Source: Streptomyces sp. NBC_01481 (GTDB lineage Bacteria > Actinomycetota > Actinomycetes > Streptomycetales > Streptomycetaceae). Taken from it: a stretch of 64,000 nt of DNA. The stretch lies in contig NZ_JAPEPT010000001.1 in the NCBI RefSeq assembly GCF_026339995.1, forward strand, positions 186,001 through 250,000, written 5' to 3'. A program made the translations under genes and the position numbers. The notes below the pieces were generated by a model. It was not told the DNA's origin. It made no database searches and saw only the letters and a list, made by a program, of their open reading frames with translations. Shown one piece after another: positions 17,938-28,136 of the stretch. The stretch's first letter is position 1, and every line of letters starts with the position of its first letter.

Positions 17938-18909
17938 GTGACCACAGAAGCACCCGTCGCTCCCGGCCGTATCGTCCTGCTCACCGCGAGCCACCGCGTC
18001 GCGCCCGGGCTGCTGTCCTGGCCCGCGTGGCAGACGCTGCACGCCGCCGACCAGGTGCTGTGCTCCGACGACGCCCACCCGCAACTGCCGTATCTGCGCG
18101 AGGCGGGCATCGGGGTCGAGATCGCCGCGCCCACCGCGCAGGAGCTTCTCGACGCCTGCGCCGGGGACCGCACCGTCGTGGTGCTGCCCTCCGGCGAGGG
18201 CGACCAGGCACTGACCGACGGTCTCGCCCGGCTCGCCGGATCGGGACGGGTGCAGATGCCGGACCTGGAGCTGCTCCCCGGCTCGTACGATCTGCCCGGC
18301 GCGCGCCTACTCGATCTCGTCCAGGTCATGGACCGGATCCGGCGCGAATGCCCGTGGTCCTCGCAGCAGACCCACAAGGGTCTGGCCAAGTACGGCATCG
18401 AGGAGGCGTACGAACTCGTCGAGGCGATCGAGGACGGCGACCGCGACGAGCTGCGCGAGGAGCTCGGTGACGTACTGCTCCAGGTCGTCTTCCATGCGCG
18501 TATTGCGCAGGAGGATGAGGACGAGCCCTTCTCCATCGACGATGTGGCCGCGACGATCGTCGAGAAGCTGATCCACCGCCACCCGCATGTCTTCGGCGAG
18601 GAGAGTGCCGAGACTCCGGAGGAGGTGAAGGCGCACTGGCTGCGCACGAAGGCGATCGAGAAGCAGCGCGACTCGGTGACCGACGGTGTTCCGCTGGGCC
18701 AGCCCGGTCTCGCGCTGGCGGCGAAGCTCGCGAGCCGGGTCCGTACCGCCTCACTGGACGTGGCGCTGCCCGCCGGCGACGGCATCGGCTACGAACTGCT
18801 CGGCCTCGCCATCCGCGCGGAGGCCCAGGGCGCCGACCCGGAAGCCGCGCTGCGGGCCGCCGCCCGCGCCTACCGGGACGCGATCCGTGCCGTCGAGGGC
18901 CAGGTGTGA
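17938..18909 (+). CDS. mazG: Nucleoside triphosphate pyrophosphohydrolase MazG
   Basis: The protein has 323 residues. The C-terminal two thirds contain the MazG domain: WSSQQTHKGLAKYGIEEAYE, then EELGDVLLQVVFHARIA with the conserved acidic residues (EExxE and ExxD) that bind magnesium, and HRHPHVFGEE. It should hydrolyse (d)NTPs to monophosphate and pyrophosphate as a house-cleaning enzyme. The N-terminal 120 residues are a Rossmann-like tetrapyrrole-methylase-related region often fused in actinobacterial MazG. The GTG start has no SD and looks leaderless. The stop overlaps the P450 start (GTGA). Confidence 0.93.
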   Translation: MTTEAPVAPGRIVLLTASHRVAPGLLSWPAWQTLHAADQVLCSDDAHPQLPYLREAGIGVEIAAPTAQELLDACAGDRTVVVLPSGEGDQALTDGLARLAGSGRVQMPDLELLPGSYDLPGARLLDLVQVMDRIRRECPWSSQQTHKGLAKYGIEEAYELVEAIEDGDRDELREELGDVLLQVVFHARIAQEDEDEPFSIDDVAATIVEKLIHRHPHVFGEESAETPEEVKAHWLRTKAIEKQRDSVTDGVPLGQPGLALAAKLASRVRTASLDVALPAGDGIGYELLGLAIRAEAQGADPEAALRAAARAYRDAIRAVEGQV

Positions 18910-20153
18910 GCACCCAGCCCGAGCTCTTCACCTGGGAGTTCGCCACCGATCCGTATCCCGCATACGCCTGGTTGCGCGAGCACGCGCCCGTTCACCGCAC
19001 CCGGCTCCCCAGCGGGGTCGAGGCATGGCTGGTGACGCGGTACACCGATGCCCGGCAGGCGCTCGCCGACCAGCGGCTGTCGAAGAATCCCGCGCACCAT
19101 GACGAGCCCGCGCACGCCAAGGGGAAGACGGGCATTCCCGGCGAGCGCAAGGCCGAGCTGATGACGCATCTCCTGAACATCGACCCGCCGGACCACACCC
19201 GGCTGCGGCGGCTGGTGTCGAAGGCGTTCACCCCGCGAGTCGTCGCCGAATTCGCCCCGCGGGTACAGGAGTTGACCGACCGGCTCATCGACGGCTTCGC
19301 GGAGAAGGGGGAGGCGGACCTCATTCACGAGTTCGCGTTCCCGCTGCCCATCTATGCCATCTGCGACATGCTCGGCGTCCCGCGCGAGGACCAGGACGAC
19401 TTCCGTGACTGGGCGGGGATGATGATCCGCCACGGTGGCGGCCCGCGCGGCGGAGTCGCCCGCTCTGTGAAGAAGATGCGGAGCTATCTCGCCGAACTCA
19501 TCCACCGTAAGAGGGAAGAACCCGGCGACGACCTGATCTCCGGGCTGATCCGCGCGAGCGACCACGGCGAGCACCTCACCGAGAACGAGGCCGCGGCGAT
19601 GGCCTTCATCCTTCTCTTCGCGGGCTTCGAGACGACGGTCAATCTCATCGGCAACGGGGTGTACGCGCTGCTGCGCAACCCGGAACAGCGCGAGCGTCTG
19701 CAGCAGTCCCTGGCCGCGGGGGAGAGCGAGGCAGGAAACCCCCTTCTGGCGACGGCCGTCGAGGAACTGCTGCGCTACGACGGCCCCGTGGAGCTCGCGA
19801 CCTGGCGGTTCGCCACCGAGCCGCTGACCATCGGCGGACAGCGGATCGCGGCGGGCGATCCCGTACTCGTCGTACTCGCTGCCGCCAACCGGGACCCGGA
19901 GCGCTTCGACGAGCCGGACACCCTCGATCTCTCCCGGCGTGACAACCAGCATCTCGGGTACGGCCACGGCATCCACTACTGCCTCGGCGCTCCGCTCGCC
20001 CGGCTGGAGGGGCAGACCGCGCTCGCGACGCTGCTCAGAAGATTGCCGGACTTGCGGCTTGCGGGTGATCCGGCCGATTTGCGGTGGCGTGGGGGCCTGA
20101 TTATGCGTGGATTGCGTACTCTGCCCGTTGAGTTCGCGCCTCGGCAAATCTGA
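18906..20153 (+). CDS. Cytochrome P450 monooxygenase (CYP107-like)
   Basis: The protein has 415 residues, normal length for a soluble bacterial P450. Signatures are the substrate-region PPDHTRLRRLVSKAFTPR, I-helix FAGFETT, K-helix ExxR in VEELLRYDGP, and a heme loop GYGHGIHYCLGAPLARLEG with the Cys ligand. The usual Phe of FGxGxHxC is Tyr. It needs ferredoxin partners, none of which are encoded nearby. Its start overlaps mazG by four bases, so it is co-translated with a house-cleaning gene rather than placed in a biosynthetic cluster. The substrate is unknown; the CYP107 assignment is from general resemblance only. Confidence 0.9.
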   Translation: MSTQPELFTWEFATDPYPAYAWLREHAPVHRTRLPSGVEAWLVTRYTDARQALADQRLSKNPAHHDEPAHAKGKTGIPGERKAELMTHLLNIDPPDHTRLRRLVSKAFTPRVVAEFAPRVQELTDRLIDGFAEKGEADLIHEFAFPLPIYAICDMLGVPREDQDDFRDWAGMMIRHGGGPRGGVARSVKKMRSYLAELIHRKREEPGDDLISGLIRASDHGEHLTENEAAAMAFILLFAGFETTVNLIGNGVYALLRNPEQRERLQQSLAAGESEAGNPLLATAVEELLRYDGPVELATWRFATEPLTIGGQRIAAGDPVLVVLAAANRDPERFDEPDTLDLSRRDNQHLGYGHGIHYCLGAPLARLEGQTALATLLRRLPDLRLAGDPADLRWRGGLIMRGLRTLPVEFAPRQI

Positions 20154-20265
20154 CGGGCTGTCAATTCTGTGACTTTCACGTGATCTCCGCTGCATCGACT
20201 TGTGATGTGCGCTCGAATGCGACTACTTTCACTGCCGTCTCAGCAGTCACGCGAAAGGCAAACGC

Positions 20266-21144
20266 ATGCTCTCCGGCCATGGTCGCCACCGTCGTCCCCG
20301 CCAGGCTCCGGCCATTGTTGTCGCGGCAGGGGTGACGGGATCGGCCATCGCGATCCCCCTTCTCGGAGCCGGTTCGGCCTCCGCCGCCGACGCCTCCACG
20401 TGGGACCGCGTCGCCGAGTGCGAGAGCGGGGGCATGTGGAGCGCCGACCTCGGCAACGGGTACTACGGCGGACTCCAGATGTCCCAGGAGACATGGCAGG
20501 TCTTCGGCGGCACGGCGTACGCGCCCACCGCCGACCTCGCCAGCCGCTCGCAGCAGATCGCGGTCGCCGAGAGGGTCCTCGACGCGCAAGGTCCGGCCGC
20601 GTGGGCCGGCTGTGCGGCGATGGCCGGGCTGCAGAACGACGGCGCCGCGACCGGTGTCGACCCGGGCACCGCACCCTCGCCCTCGCAGAGCACGGTTCCG
20701 GCGCCGGCCGCGTCCACGAAGCCGACCGCCAAGCCCGACGAGCCGTCCGACGAGCCGTCCACCACGACGCCCGCGGACGCGACCGGGCCGGCGACCGCGG
20801 CCCCCGATGCGGCGGCGGGCGATGGCAAGCACCGCGGCGACGCGGCCCCCGAGGAGACCGAGCCGGACAATGTGGACAGCGAGCGCGAAACGGGGCGCCA
20901 CGCTTCCCGGGGTGACGAGTCGGCGCGCACTGAAGCGGACAAGTCGGACAAGGTCGACAGTGCGGACGCCGCGCCGGGCGAGTACACCGTCCTGCCGGGC
21001 GACAGCCTCTCCGCGATCGTCGACAAGGAGAAGCTCTCCGGCGGCTGGACCGAGCTCTACGAGAAGAACCGCGAGACCGTCGGCGGCAACCCCGACCTCA
21101 TCCTTCCTGGCCAGAGCCTCGATCTGGGCCTGAATCAGGAGTAG
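20266..21144 (+). CDS. rpfC: Resuscitation-promoting-factor muralytic enzyme with C-terminal LysM (RpfC-like)
   Basis: The protein has 292 residues. A signal peptide ends near AGSASAAD. The transglycosylase-like Rpf domain follows ([20 protein letters not shown], with the catalytic Glu in [17 protein letters not shown]). Then comes a 130-residue Ala/Pro/Asp-rich linker, and last a LysM peptidoglycan-binding domain ([17 protein letters not shown]). It should be secreted and cleave cell-wall glycan during spore germination or growth. It lies directly upstream of a second Rpf gene, as recalled for S. coelicolor rpfC/rpfA. GAAAGG precedes the ATG. Confidence 0.88.
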   Translation: MLSGHGRHRRPRQAPAIVVAAGVTGSAIAIPLLGAGSASAADASTWDRVAECESGGMWSADLGNGYYGGLQMSQETWQVFGGTAYAPTADLASRSQQIAVAERVLDAQGPAAWAGCAAMAGLQNDGAATGVDPGTAPSPSQSTVPAPAASTKPTAKPDEPSDEPSTTTPADATGPATAAPDAAAGDGKHRGDAAPEETEPDNVDSERETGRHASRGDESARTEADKSDKVDSADAAPGEYTVLPGDSLSAIVDKEKLSGGWTELYEKNRETVGGNPDLILPGQSLDLGLNQE

Positions 21145-21220
21145 TTCGCTGCTTTATGTCCGGTTCTGTGCAAGTGAGACAAGGGTCTCTTTGTCCCAAC
21201 TGACGCATCTGCCCCGGCGG

Positions 21221-21283
21221 AATCGCCCATTCCGCCCGTCACCTGCGGAAACGTATATGTCCTACCCGGTGAAATGGGCGATT
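21221..21283. repeat. Long-range inverted repeat in the rpfC-rpfA interval
   Basis: AATCGCCCATT (21221-21231) and AATGGGCGATT (21273-21283) are exact reverse complements with 41 bases between them. The pair directly precedes the 13-bp hairpin and the riboswitch. It could shape the rpfA leader or the end of the rpfC message. Confidence 0.6.
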
Positions 21284-21284
21284 T

Positions 21285-21316
21285 CTCCCCGATGTTCGTC
21301 TTTGAACATCGGGGAG
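21285..21316 (+). terminator. Perfect 13-bp hairpin between rpfC and the rpfA riboswitch
   Basis: CTCCCCGATGTTC pairs with GAACATCGGGGAG across a six-base loop. It lies 140 bases past the rpfC stop and about 50 bases before the riboswitch. There is no strong T-tract on either strand, so it may be a terminator of the L-shaped actinobacterial kind, an mRNA stabiliser or a protein-binding site. Confidence 0.55.
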
Positions 21317-21361
21317 TCGTGTGTCTACGGTCTGAACCGCTCGCCACCGCGGGCACCACTG

Positions 21362-22239
<878 letters not shown>

Positions 22240-22307
22240 CCCGAGGAGCCCTGGGACTCCGGTGGACCCGGCGGACCACCGGACCCTGCGGGCCTCCCCC
22301 AAAGCCA

Positions 22308-22349
22308 CCCCGGCCCCGCGCGCTTTCCCCCGAGCGCGCCGGGCCGGGG
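22308..22349 (+). terminator. Terminator after rpfA
   Basis: A GC-rich hairpin of about 17 pairs with one bulge (CCCCGGCCC CGCGCGCT with AGCGCG CC GGGCCGGGG) is followed by TTCTGTCTGTT. It separates rpfA from eno. Confidence 0.75.
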
Positions 22350-22437
22350 TTCTGTCTGTTACCCCCAGGTAGTTCACGCGCTGTTTGTCCTGCGTCGAGT
22401 CTCTTCATGCCCTTTTTCGTCCCAGCGGGCGGGCATC

Positions 22438-23809
<1,372 letters not shown>

Positions 23810-23888
23810 CCAGCCCGTCGTCCGTACGTCCCCGGCCGCGGTCCCGTACCGTGTCCGGGGACGTACGTACGTAATGGGGAGGCGGGAC

Positions 23889-24362
23889 ATGGCCGGGAAG
23901 GACCGCGATCGGTTCTCCACCGCGACCAGGATTCGGCTGCTCGGTGAGCAGACCGCCGCTCGCGTCTACCGCTCCCAGAGCCGCCGCCAGGCCCGCCGCT
24001 CCCGGCTGACCGGACGCGCGGCCTTCCTGACGCTGGTGGTCTGCTCGCTGGTCGTCGCGCTCGCCTATCCGATGCGGCAGTACGTGTCGCAGCGCGCCGA
24101 CATCGCCGACGAGCAGCGCCGGATGGCGGACGCCCGGGAGCAGGTGGAACGGCTCCGGGACGAGAAGGCGCGCCTCCAGGACGACCAGTACGTCAAGCGC
24201 CTGGCCCGCGAGCACCTGCATCTCGTGCTTCCGGGCGAGACCGGCTACACCATGATCGACCCCGAGGCGGCGGAGCAGCGCCGTACGGAAGAGGGGGCGG
24301 CCGACCGCCCCTGGTACTCCAACGTCTGGGACGGCGTCGACAACGCCGACCGCCGCAAGTAG
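23889..24362 (+). CDS. divIC: Septum formation initiator protein DivIC/FtsB-like
   Basis: The protein has 157 residues with one membrane helix (about residues 45-65, RAAFLTLVVCSLVVALAYPM). A coiled coil follows (RADIADEQRRMADAREQVERL), then the DivIC/FtsB pattern DDQYVKRLAREHLHLVLPGETGY. It should join the divisome and help link FtsZ-ring assembly to septal wall synthesis. The ATG at 23889 lies six bases after GGGGAGG; the in-frame ATG at 23874 overlaps that SD. The position directly after eno is typical for actinobacteria. Confidence 0.9.
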   Translation: MAGKDRDRFSTATRIRLLGEQTAARVYRSQSRRQARRSRLTGRAAFLTLVVCSLVVALAYPMRQYVSQRADIADEQRRMADAREQVERLRDEKARLQDDQYVKRLAREHLHLVLPGETGYTMIDPEAAEQRRTEEGAADRPWYSNVWDGVDNADRRK

Positions 24363-24392
24363 AACCGTAGAACTGTTAGAGCCAAGGCAGGC

Positions 24393-24926
24393 ATGGAAAC
24401 CCCTCCTCCCACCACCGCACCGACCGAGCCGACCGACGCGGACATCGCCGCGTTCAAGGAGCAGCTCGGCCGGCCGCCGCGCGGGCTGCGCGCGATCGCG
24501 CACCGCTGCCCCTGCGGACAGCCGGACGTCGTCGAGACCGCGCCCCGGCTCCCCGACGGCACACCCTTCCCGACGCTGTACTACCTGACCTGCCCGCGGG
24601 CCGCTTCGGCGATCGGCACGCTGGAGGCAAACGGCGTGATGAAGGAGATGACCGAGCGCCTGGCGGCCGATCCCGAGCTGGCCGCCGCGTACCGGGCCGC
24701 GCACGAGGACTACATCGCGCGCCGCGACGCGATCGAGGAGCTGAAGGGCTTCCCGAGCGCCGGCGGTATGCCGGACCGGGTGAAGTGTCTGCACGTGCTG
24801 GTCGGCCACTCGCTCGCGGCCGGGCCCGGCGTCAATCCGCTGGGGGACGAGGCCATCGCGATGCTGCCCGAGTGGTGGCGCAAGGGGCCGTGTGTGACCC
24901 CTTGTGAAGAAGGGGACAAGCAGTGA
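24393..24926 (+). CDS. DUF501 protein
   Basis: The protein has 177 residues. It has the DUF501 pattern: FKEQLGRPPRGLRAIAHRCPCGQP, FPTLYYLTCPRA, and KCLHVLVGHSLAAGPGVNPLGDEA near the end. The three Cys and His residues near positions 32-37 and 66 could bind a metal. DUF501 proteins have no assigned activity but are regularly encoded between divIC and ppx in actinobacteria, as here. Its stop overlaps the ppx start by four bases (GTGA), so the two proteins are coupled. Confidence 0.88.
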   Translation: METPPPTTAPTEPTDADIAAFKEQLGRPPRGLRAIAHRCPCGQPDVVETAPRLPDGTPFPTLYYLTCPRAASAIGTLEANGVMKEMTERLAADPELAAAYRAAHEDYIARRDAIEELKGFPSAGGMPDRVKCLHVLVGHSLAAGPGVNPLGDEAIAMLPEWWRKGPCVTPCEEGDKQ

Positions 24927-25852
24927 CCCGGGTCGCGGCCGTCGACTGCGGTACCAACTCCATCCGCCTGCTCGTCGCCGACGTCGACCGTGAGACGGGT
25001 GAACTCGTCGACCTGGACCGGCGGATGATCATCGTCCGGCTCGGTCAGGGCGTCGACAAGACCGGCCGGCTGGCGCCGGACGCGCTGGAGCGCACCTTCG
25101 CCGCGTGCCGCGAGTACGCCGCGCTGATCAAGCAGTACGGCGCCGAGAAGCTCCGCTTCGTGGCCACCTCCGCGTCGCGCGACGCCGAGAACCGGGACGA
25201 CTTCGTGCGCGGGGTGCTCGACATCCTGGGCGTGGAGCCCGAGGTGATCACCGGCGACCAGGAGGCGGAGTTCTCCTTCACCGGAGCGACCGGCGGCCTG
25301 CCCGGCCACGAGGAGCGGCTGGTCGTGGACATCGGCGGCGGTTCGACGGAGTTCGTCGTCGGTGCCGGTCATGTGCGTGCGGCCCGGTCCGTCGACATCG
25401 GCTGCGTACGGCTGACCGAGCGGCACGCGCTGAGCGACCCGGCGACGCCGGAGCAGATCGCCGCCGTCCGCGCGGACATCGAGGCGGCGCTCGACCTGGC
25501 GGAGGAGACCGTCCCGCTGCGCGAGGCCCGCACGCTGGTCGGTCTCGCCGGTTCCGTCACCACGATCGCGGGGATCGCGCTGGGCCTGGAGGAGTACGAG
25601 TCGGAGGCGATCCACCACTCGGTGATCTCCTACGAGGAGGTCCGCGCGATCACCGAATCGCTGCTGAAGTCCACCCACGACGAGCGCGCGGCGATCCCCG
25701 TGATGCACCCCGGACGCGTGGACGTCATCGGTGCCGGAGCGCTCGTACTGCTCGCGATCATGGAGCGGATCGGGGCGCGGGAAGTGGTCGTCAGCGAGCA
25801 CGACATCCTGGACGGGATCGCCTGGTCGGTCGCCGGTAAAGGAACTTCGTGA
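24923..25852 (+). CDS. ppx: Ppx/GppA-family exopolyphosphatase
   Basis: The protein has 309 residues, the short actinobacterial form without the C-terminal HD-like extension of E. coli Ppx. The ASKHA-fold motifs are clear: VAAVDCGTNSIRLLVAD at the start, RFVATSASRDAENRDDF, the catalytic ITGDQEAEFSF, VVDIGGGSTEFVVG for phosphate binding, and GLAGSVTTIAGIAL. It should split inorganic polyphosphate or pppGpp. It ends the eno operon. A Rex-like palindrome overlaps its stop codon and a hairpin follows. Confidence 0.93.
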   Translation: MTRVAAVDCGTNSIRLLVADVDRETGELVDLDRRMIIVRLGQGVDKTGRLAPDALERTFAACREYAALIKQYGAEKLRFVATSASRDAENRDDFVRGVLDILGVEPEVITGDQEAEFSFTGATGGLPGHEERLVVDIGGGSTEFVVGAGHVRAARSVDIGCVRLTERHALSDPATPEQIAAVRADIEAALDLAEETVPLREARTLVGLAGSVTTIAGIALGLEEYESEAIHHSVISYEEVRAITESLLKSTHDERAAIPVMHPGRVDVIGAGALVLLAIMERIGAREVVVSEHDILDGIAWSVAGKGTS

Positions 25853-25863
25853 ACTTCTTCACA
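25848..25863 (+). promoter_or_regulatory. Rex-operator-like palindrome upstream of ndh
   Basis: The sequence CGTGAACTTCTTCACA matches the streptomycete Rex operator TGTGAACNNNTTCACA at all defined positions but the first. It overlaps the ppx stop codon and lies 310 bases before the ndh start. The terminator hairpin at 25890 lies between it and ndh, so a direct role needs testing. Confidence 0.5.
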
Positions 25864-25889
25864 AGGAAAAGTCCCCTGATGGGGGCTGT

Positions 25890-25909
25890 GAGGGGCCGAA
25901 AGGCCCCTC
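25890..25909 (+). terminator. Terminator after ppx
   Basis: GAGGGGCC and GGCCCCTC pair around a GAAA tetraloop, 38 bases past the ppx stop. The rest of the 25853-26172 interval holds the Rex-like sites and no gene I can support. Confidence 0.65.
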
Positions 25910-26121
25910 CGGCCTGACCGTCGACCCCGGGGGGCGCGGATTCCCGGTGCTGCGGGGTCCCTCAGGCGGGTGTGATCCAGGCGTTGCTTCACCCTGGGAC
26001 CGCCGCTTAGGGGCCAGCTCACGAGGGGTGAACAACGTTCGCCACTGCACCGTGGTTCCATGCCCGTGCCATGACCTCGATCACGTGGGCCGCGCAGTGT
26101 AGCAGAGGTGGGTCCACAGCT

Positions 26122-26137
26122 TGTGAAGGGGCTCACG
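26122..26137 (+). promoter_or_regulatory. Degenerate Rex-like site close to the ndh start
   Basis: TGTGAAGGGGCTCACG keeps ten of the thirteen defined bases of the Rex operator. It is 36 bases before the ndh ATG, a position where a repressor could block transcription. Confidence 0.3.
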
Positions 26138-26172
26138 AGCGACCCCTCCAAGGGGGGTGGATACTCGATGCC

Positions 26173-27552
26173 ATGAGCACCACGGAGCGTCCCAGGATCC
26201 TCGTTGTAGGCGGTGGGTACGTAGGCCTGTACGCAGCTCGACGCATTCTGAAGAAGATGCGCTACGGCGAGGCGACCGTCACGGTCGTCGACCCGCGCTC
26301 GTACATGACGTACCAGCCGTTCCTCCCCGAAGCTGCCGCCGGCAGCATCTCGCCTCGGCATGTCGTCGTCCCGCTGCGACGCGTGCTGCCCAAGGCTGAG
26401 GTGCTCACCGGCCGAGTCACCACCATCGATCAGGACCGCAAGGTCGCGACGATCTCGCCGCTGGTCGGCGAGGCGTACGAGCTGCCGTTCGACTACTTGA
26501 TCATCGCGCTCGGCGCGGTCTCCCGCACCTTCCCGATCCCCGGCCTCGCCGAGCAGGGCATCGGTATGAAGGGCATCGAGGAGGCCATCGGGCTGCGCAA
26601 CCACGTACTCGAGCAGCTCGACAAGGCCGACTCGACGACGGACGAGGAAGTCCGCCGCAAGGCGCTGACCTTCGTCTTCGTGGGTGGCGGCTTCGCCGGT
26701 GCGGAGACCATCGGTGAGGTGGAGGACCTGGCGCGCGACGCGGCCAAGTACTACACCAGCGTCAAGCGCGAGGACATGCGCTTCATCCTGGTTGACGCGG
26801 CCGACAAGATCCTTCCCGAGGTCGGCCCGAAGCTGGGCAAGTACGGCAAGGAGCACCTCGAGGGCCGCGGCATCGAGATCTACCTGTCGACCTCGATGGA
26901 ATCCTGCGTGGACGGTCACGTGGTGCTGAAGAACGGCCTGGAGGCCGACTCCAACACCGTCGTCTGGACGGCAGGCGTCAAGCCGAACCCGGCGCTGGTC
27001 CGCTACGGCCTGCCGCTCGGCCCGCGCGGTCACGTCGACACGCAGACGACACTGCAGGTCCAGGGCACCGACTACATCTGGGCCGCGGGCGACAACGCGC
27101 AGGTCCCGGACGTGGCGGCGCGCAAGGCCGGCGTCGAGAACGCCTGGTGCCCGCCGAACGCGCAGCACGCGCTGCGGCAGGCGAAGCTCCTCGGCGACAA
27201 CGTCATCTCCGGCATGCGGGGCTTCCCGCAGAAGGAGTACAGCCACGCCAACAAGGGTGCGGTGGCCGGGCTCGGCCTGCACAAGGGCGTCGCGATGATC
27301 GTCATGGGCAAGATGAAGATCAAGCTCAAGGGCCGTCTGGCGTGGTACATGCACCGCGGCTACCACGGTCTGGCGATGCCGACGTGGAACCGTAAGATCC
27401 GGGTCTTCGCGGACTGGACGCTGGCGATGTTCCTCAAGCGTGAGGTGGTCTCGCTCGGCGCGATGGAGTCGCCGCGCGAGGAGTTCTACGAGGCGGCCAA
27501 GCCGGCGCCGTCGGCGTCCGTGCCGGCCCCGGAGAAGGCGAAGGCCTCCTAG
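26173..27552 (+). CDS. ndh: Type II NADH dehydrogenase (NDH-2)
   Basis: The protein has 459 residues. The FAD-binding Rossmann motif is VVGGGYVGLYAARRI near residue 10 and the NADH-binding motif FVGGGFAGAETIGEV near residue 165. Others are VWTAGVKPNP, WAAGDNAQVPD and a C-terminal amphipathic region (RLAWYMHRGYHGLAMPTW) that holds the enzyme on the membrane. It passes electrons from NADH to menaquinone without pumping protons. The ATG at 26173 follows a GGGGGGTGG stretch. Rex-like palindromes upstream fit control by the NADH/NAD ratio. It is a single-gene unit with its own terminator. Confidence 0.94.
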   Translation: MSTTERPRILVVGGGYVGLYAARRILKKMRYGEATVTVVDPRSYMTYQPFLPEAAAGSISPRHVVVPLRRVLPKAEVLTGRVTTIDQDRKVATISPLVGEAYELPFDYLIIALGAVSRTFPIPGLAEQGIGMKGIEEAIGLRNHVLEQLDKADSTTDEEVRRKALTFVFVGGGFAGAETIGEVEDLARDAAKYYTSVKREDMRFILVDAADKILPEVGPKLGKYGKEHLEGRGIEIYLSTSMESCVDGHVVLKNGLEADSNTVVWTAGVKPNPALVRYGLPLGPRGHVDTQTTLQVQGTDYIWAAGDNAQVPDVAARKAGVENAWCPPNAQHALRQAKLLGDNVISGMRGFPQKEYSHANKGAVAGLGLHKGVAMIVMGKMKIKLKGRLAWYMHRGYHGLAMPTWNRKIRVFADWTLAMFLKREVVSLGAMESPREEFYEAAKPAPSASVPAPEKAKAS

Positions 27553-27569
27553 CCCGGGCGTTTCAGCGA

Positions 27570-27603
27570 GGGGCCGCCCGCCATCCGTGGTGCGGGCGGC
27601 CCC
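27570..27603 (+). terminator. Terminator after ndh
   Basis: A perfect 12-bp stem (GGGGCCGCCCGC with GCGGGCGGCCCC) and ten-base loop is followed by TTT, 17 bases past the ndh stop. Confidence 0.85.
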
Positions 27604-27606
27604 TTT

Positions 27607-28136
27607 GCTGTGCCCGGGGGTCTTTTCCCACCCGCCCGCCCTTGGTTGGCGGGGGTACGGGGTACCACCCCTACGCCCCCTGCGGTCCGCGGCAGCTTTG
27701 CGCCGCGGGCGGTGTCACCGGTGCGGTGCCTGCACGCCGCGGGCGGCAGTTTCGCGCGGCGGGGTGGCTGTGCTTCACCCTGTGCGGGGGCGGCTTCCCG
27801 CCTGCCCTTGAGGTGCCGGGGGACGAGGTACCCGCACGCCCACGGCGTGGCAGCTTCGCGCCGCCAGCCGCGTTCGTGTGCGCCGGGCTCCCGGTGGGGG
27901 CGGCGATGTCTCGGCTCACGGCAACCGCGCCGACTCAGGCGCGTGCGCCGTGTGCGCGGGCGCAGCCGGGCACACCGCGCCGGGTAAGTGTGGGGTGCAG
28001 ATAAATTGCTTGGGCATTGCGCGTGCCCGGGAAGCACGCAGGGTGGTCGGATTGTTCCCAGGAGTGCATCGCGCTGCCACATGCGCGGCACGATGCCGGA
28101 GCATTTCTGGGATCCATCGTCACGGAGGTGTGCGCC
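27607..28136. repeat. Gene-free interval with degenerate palindromic repeats (ndh-cfa)
   Basis: Between about 27680 and 27870 four degenerate copies of a unit resembling GCGGCAGCTTCGCGCCGC occur about 50 bases apart, with GGCTTCCCGCC-type variants. No reading frame here looks coding. Near 27995 a short AT-richer patch (CAGATAAATTGC) stands out from the GC-rich surroundings and may hold the cfa promoter. Confidence 0.5.

Noticed and set aside
27607..28136. Small genes in the ndh-cfa gap
   Set aside because: Open frames here change reading direction freely and consist of repeat-derived residues.
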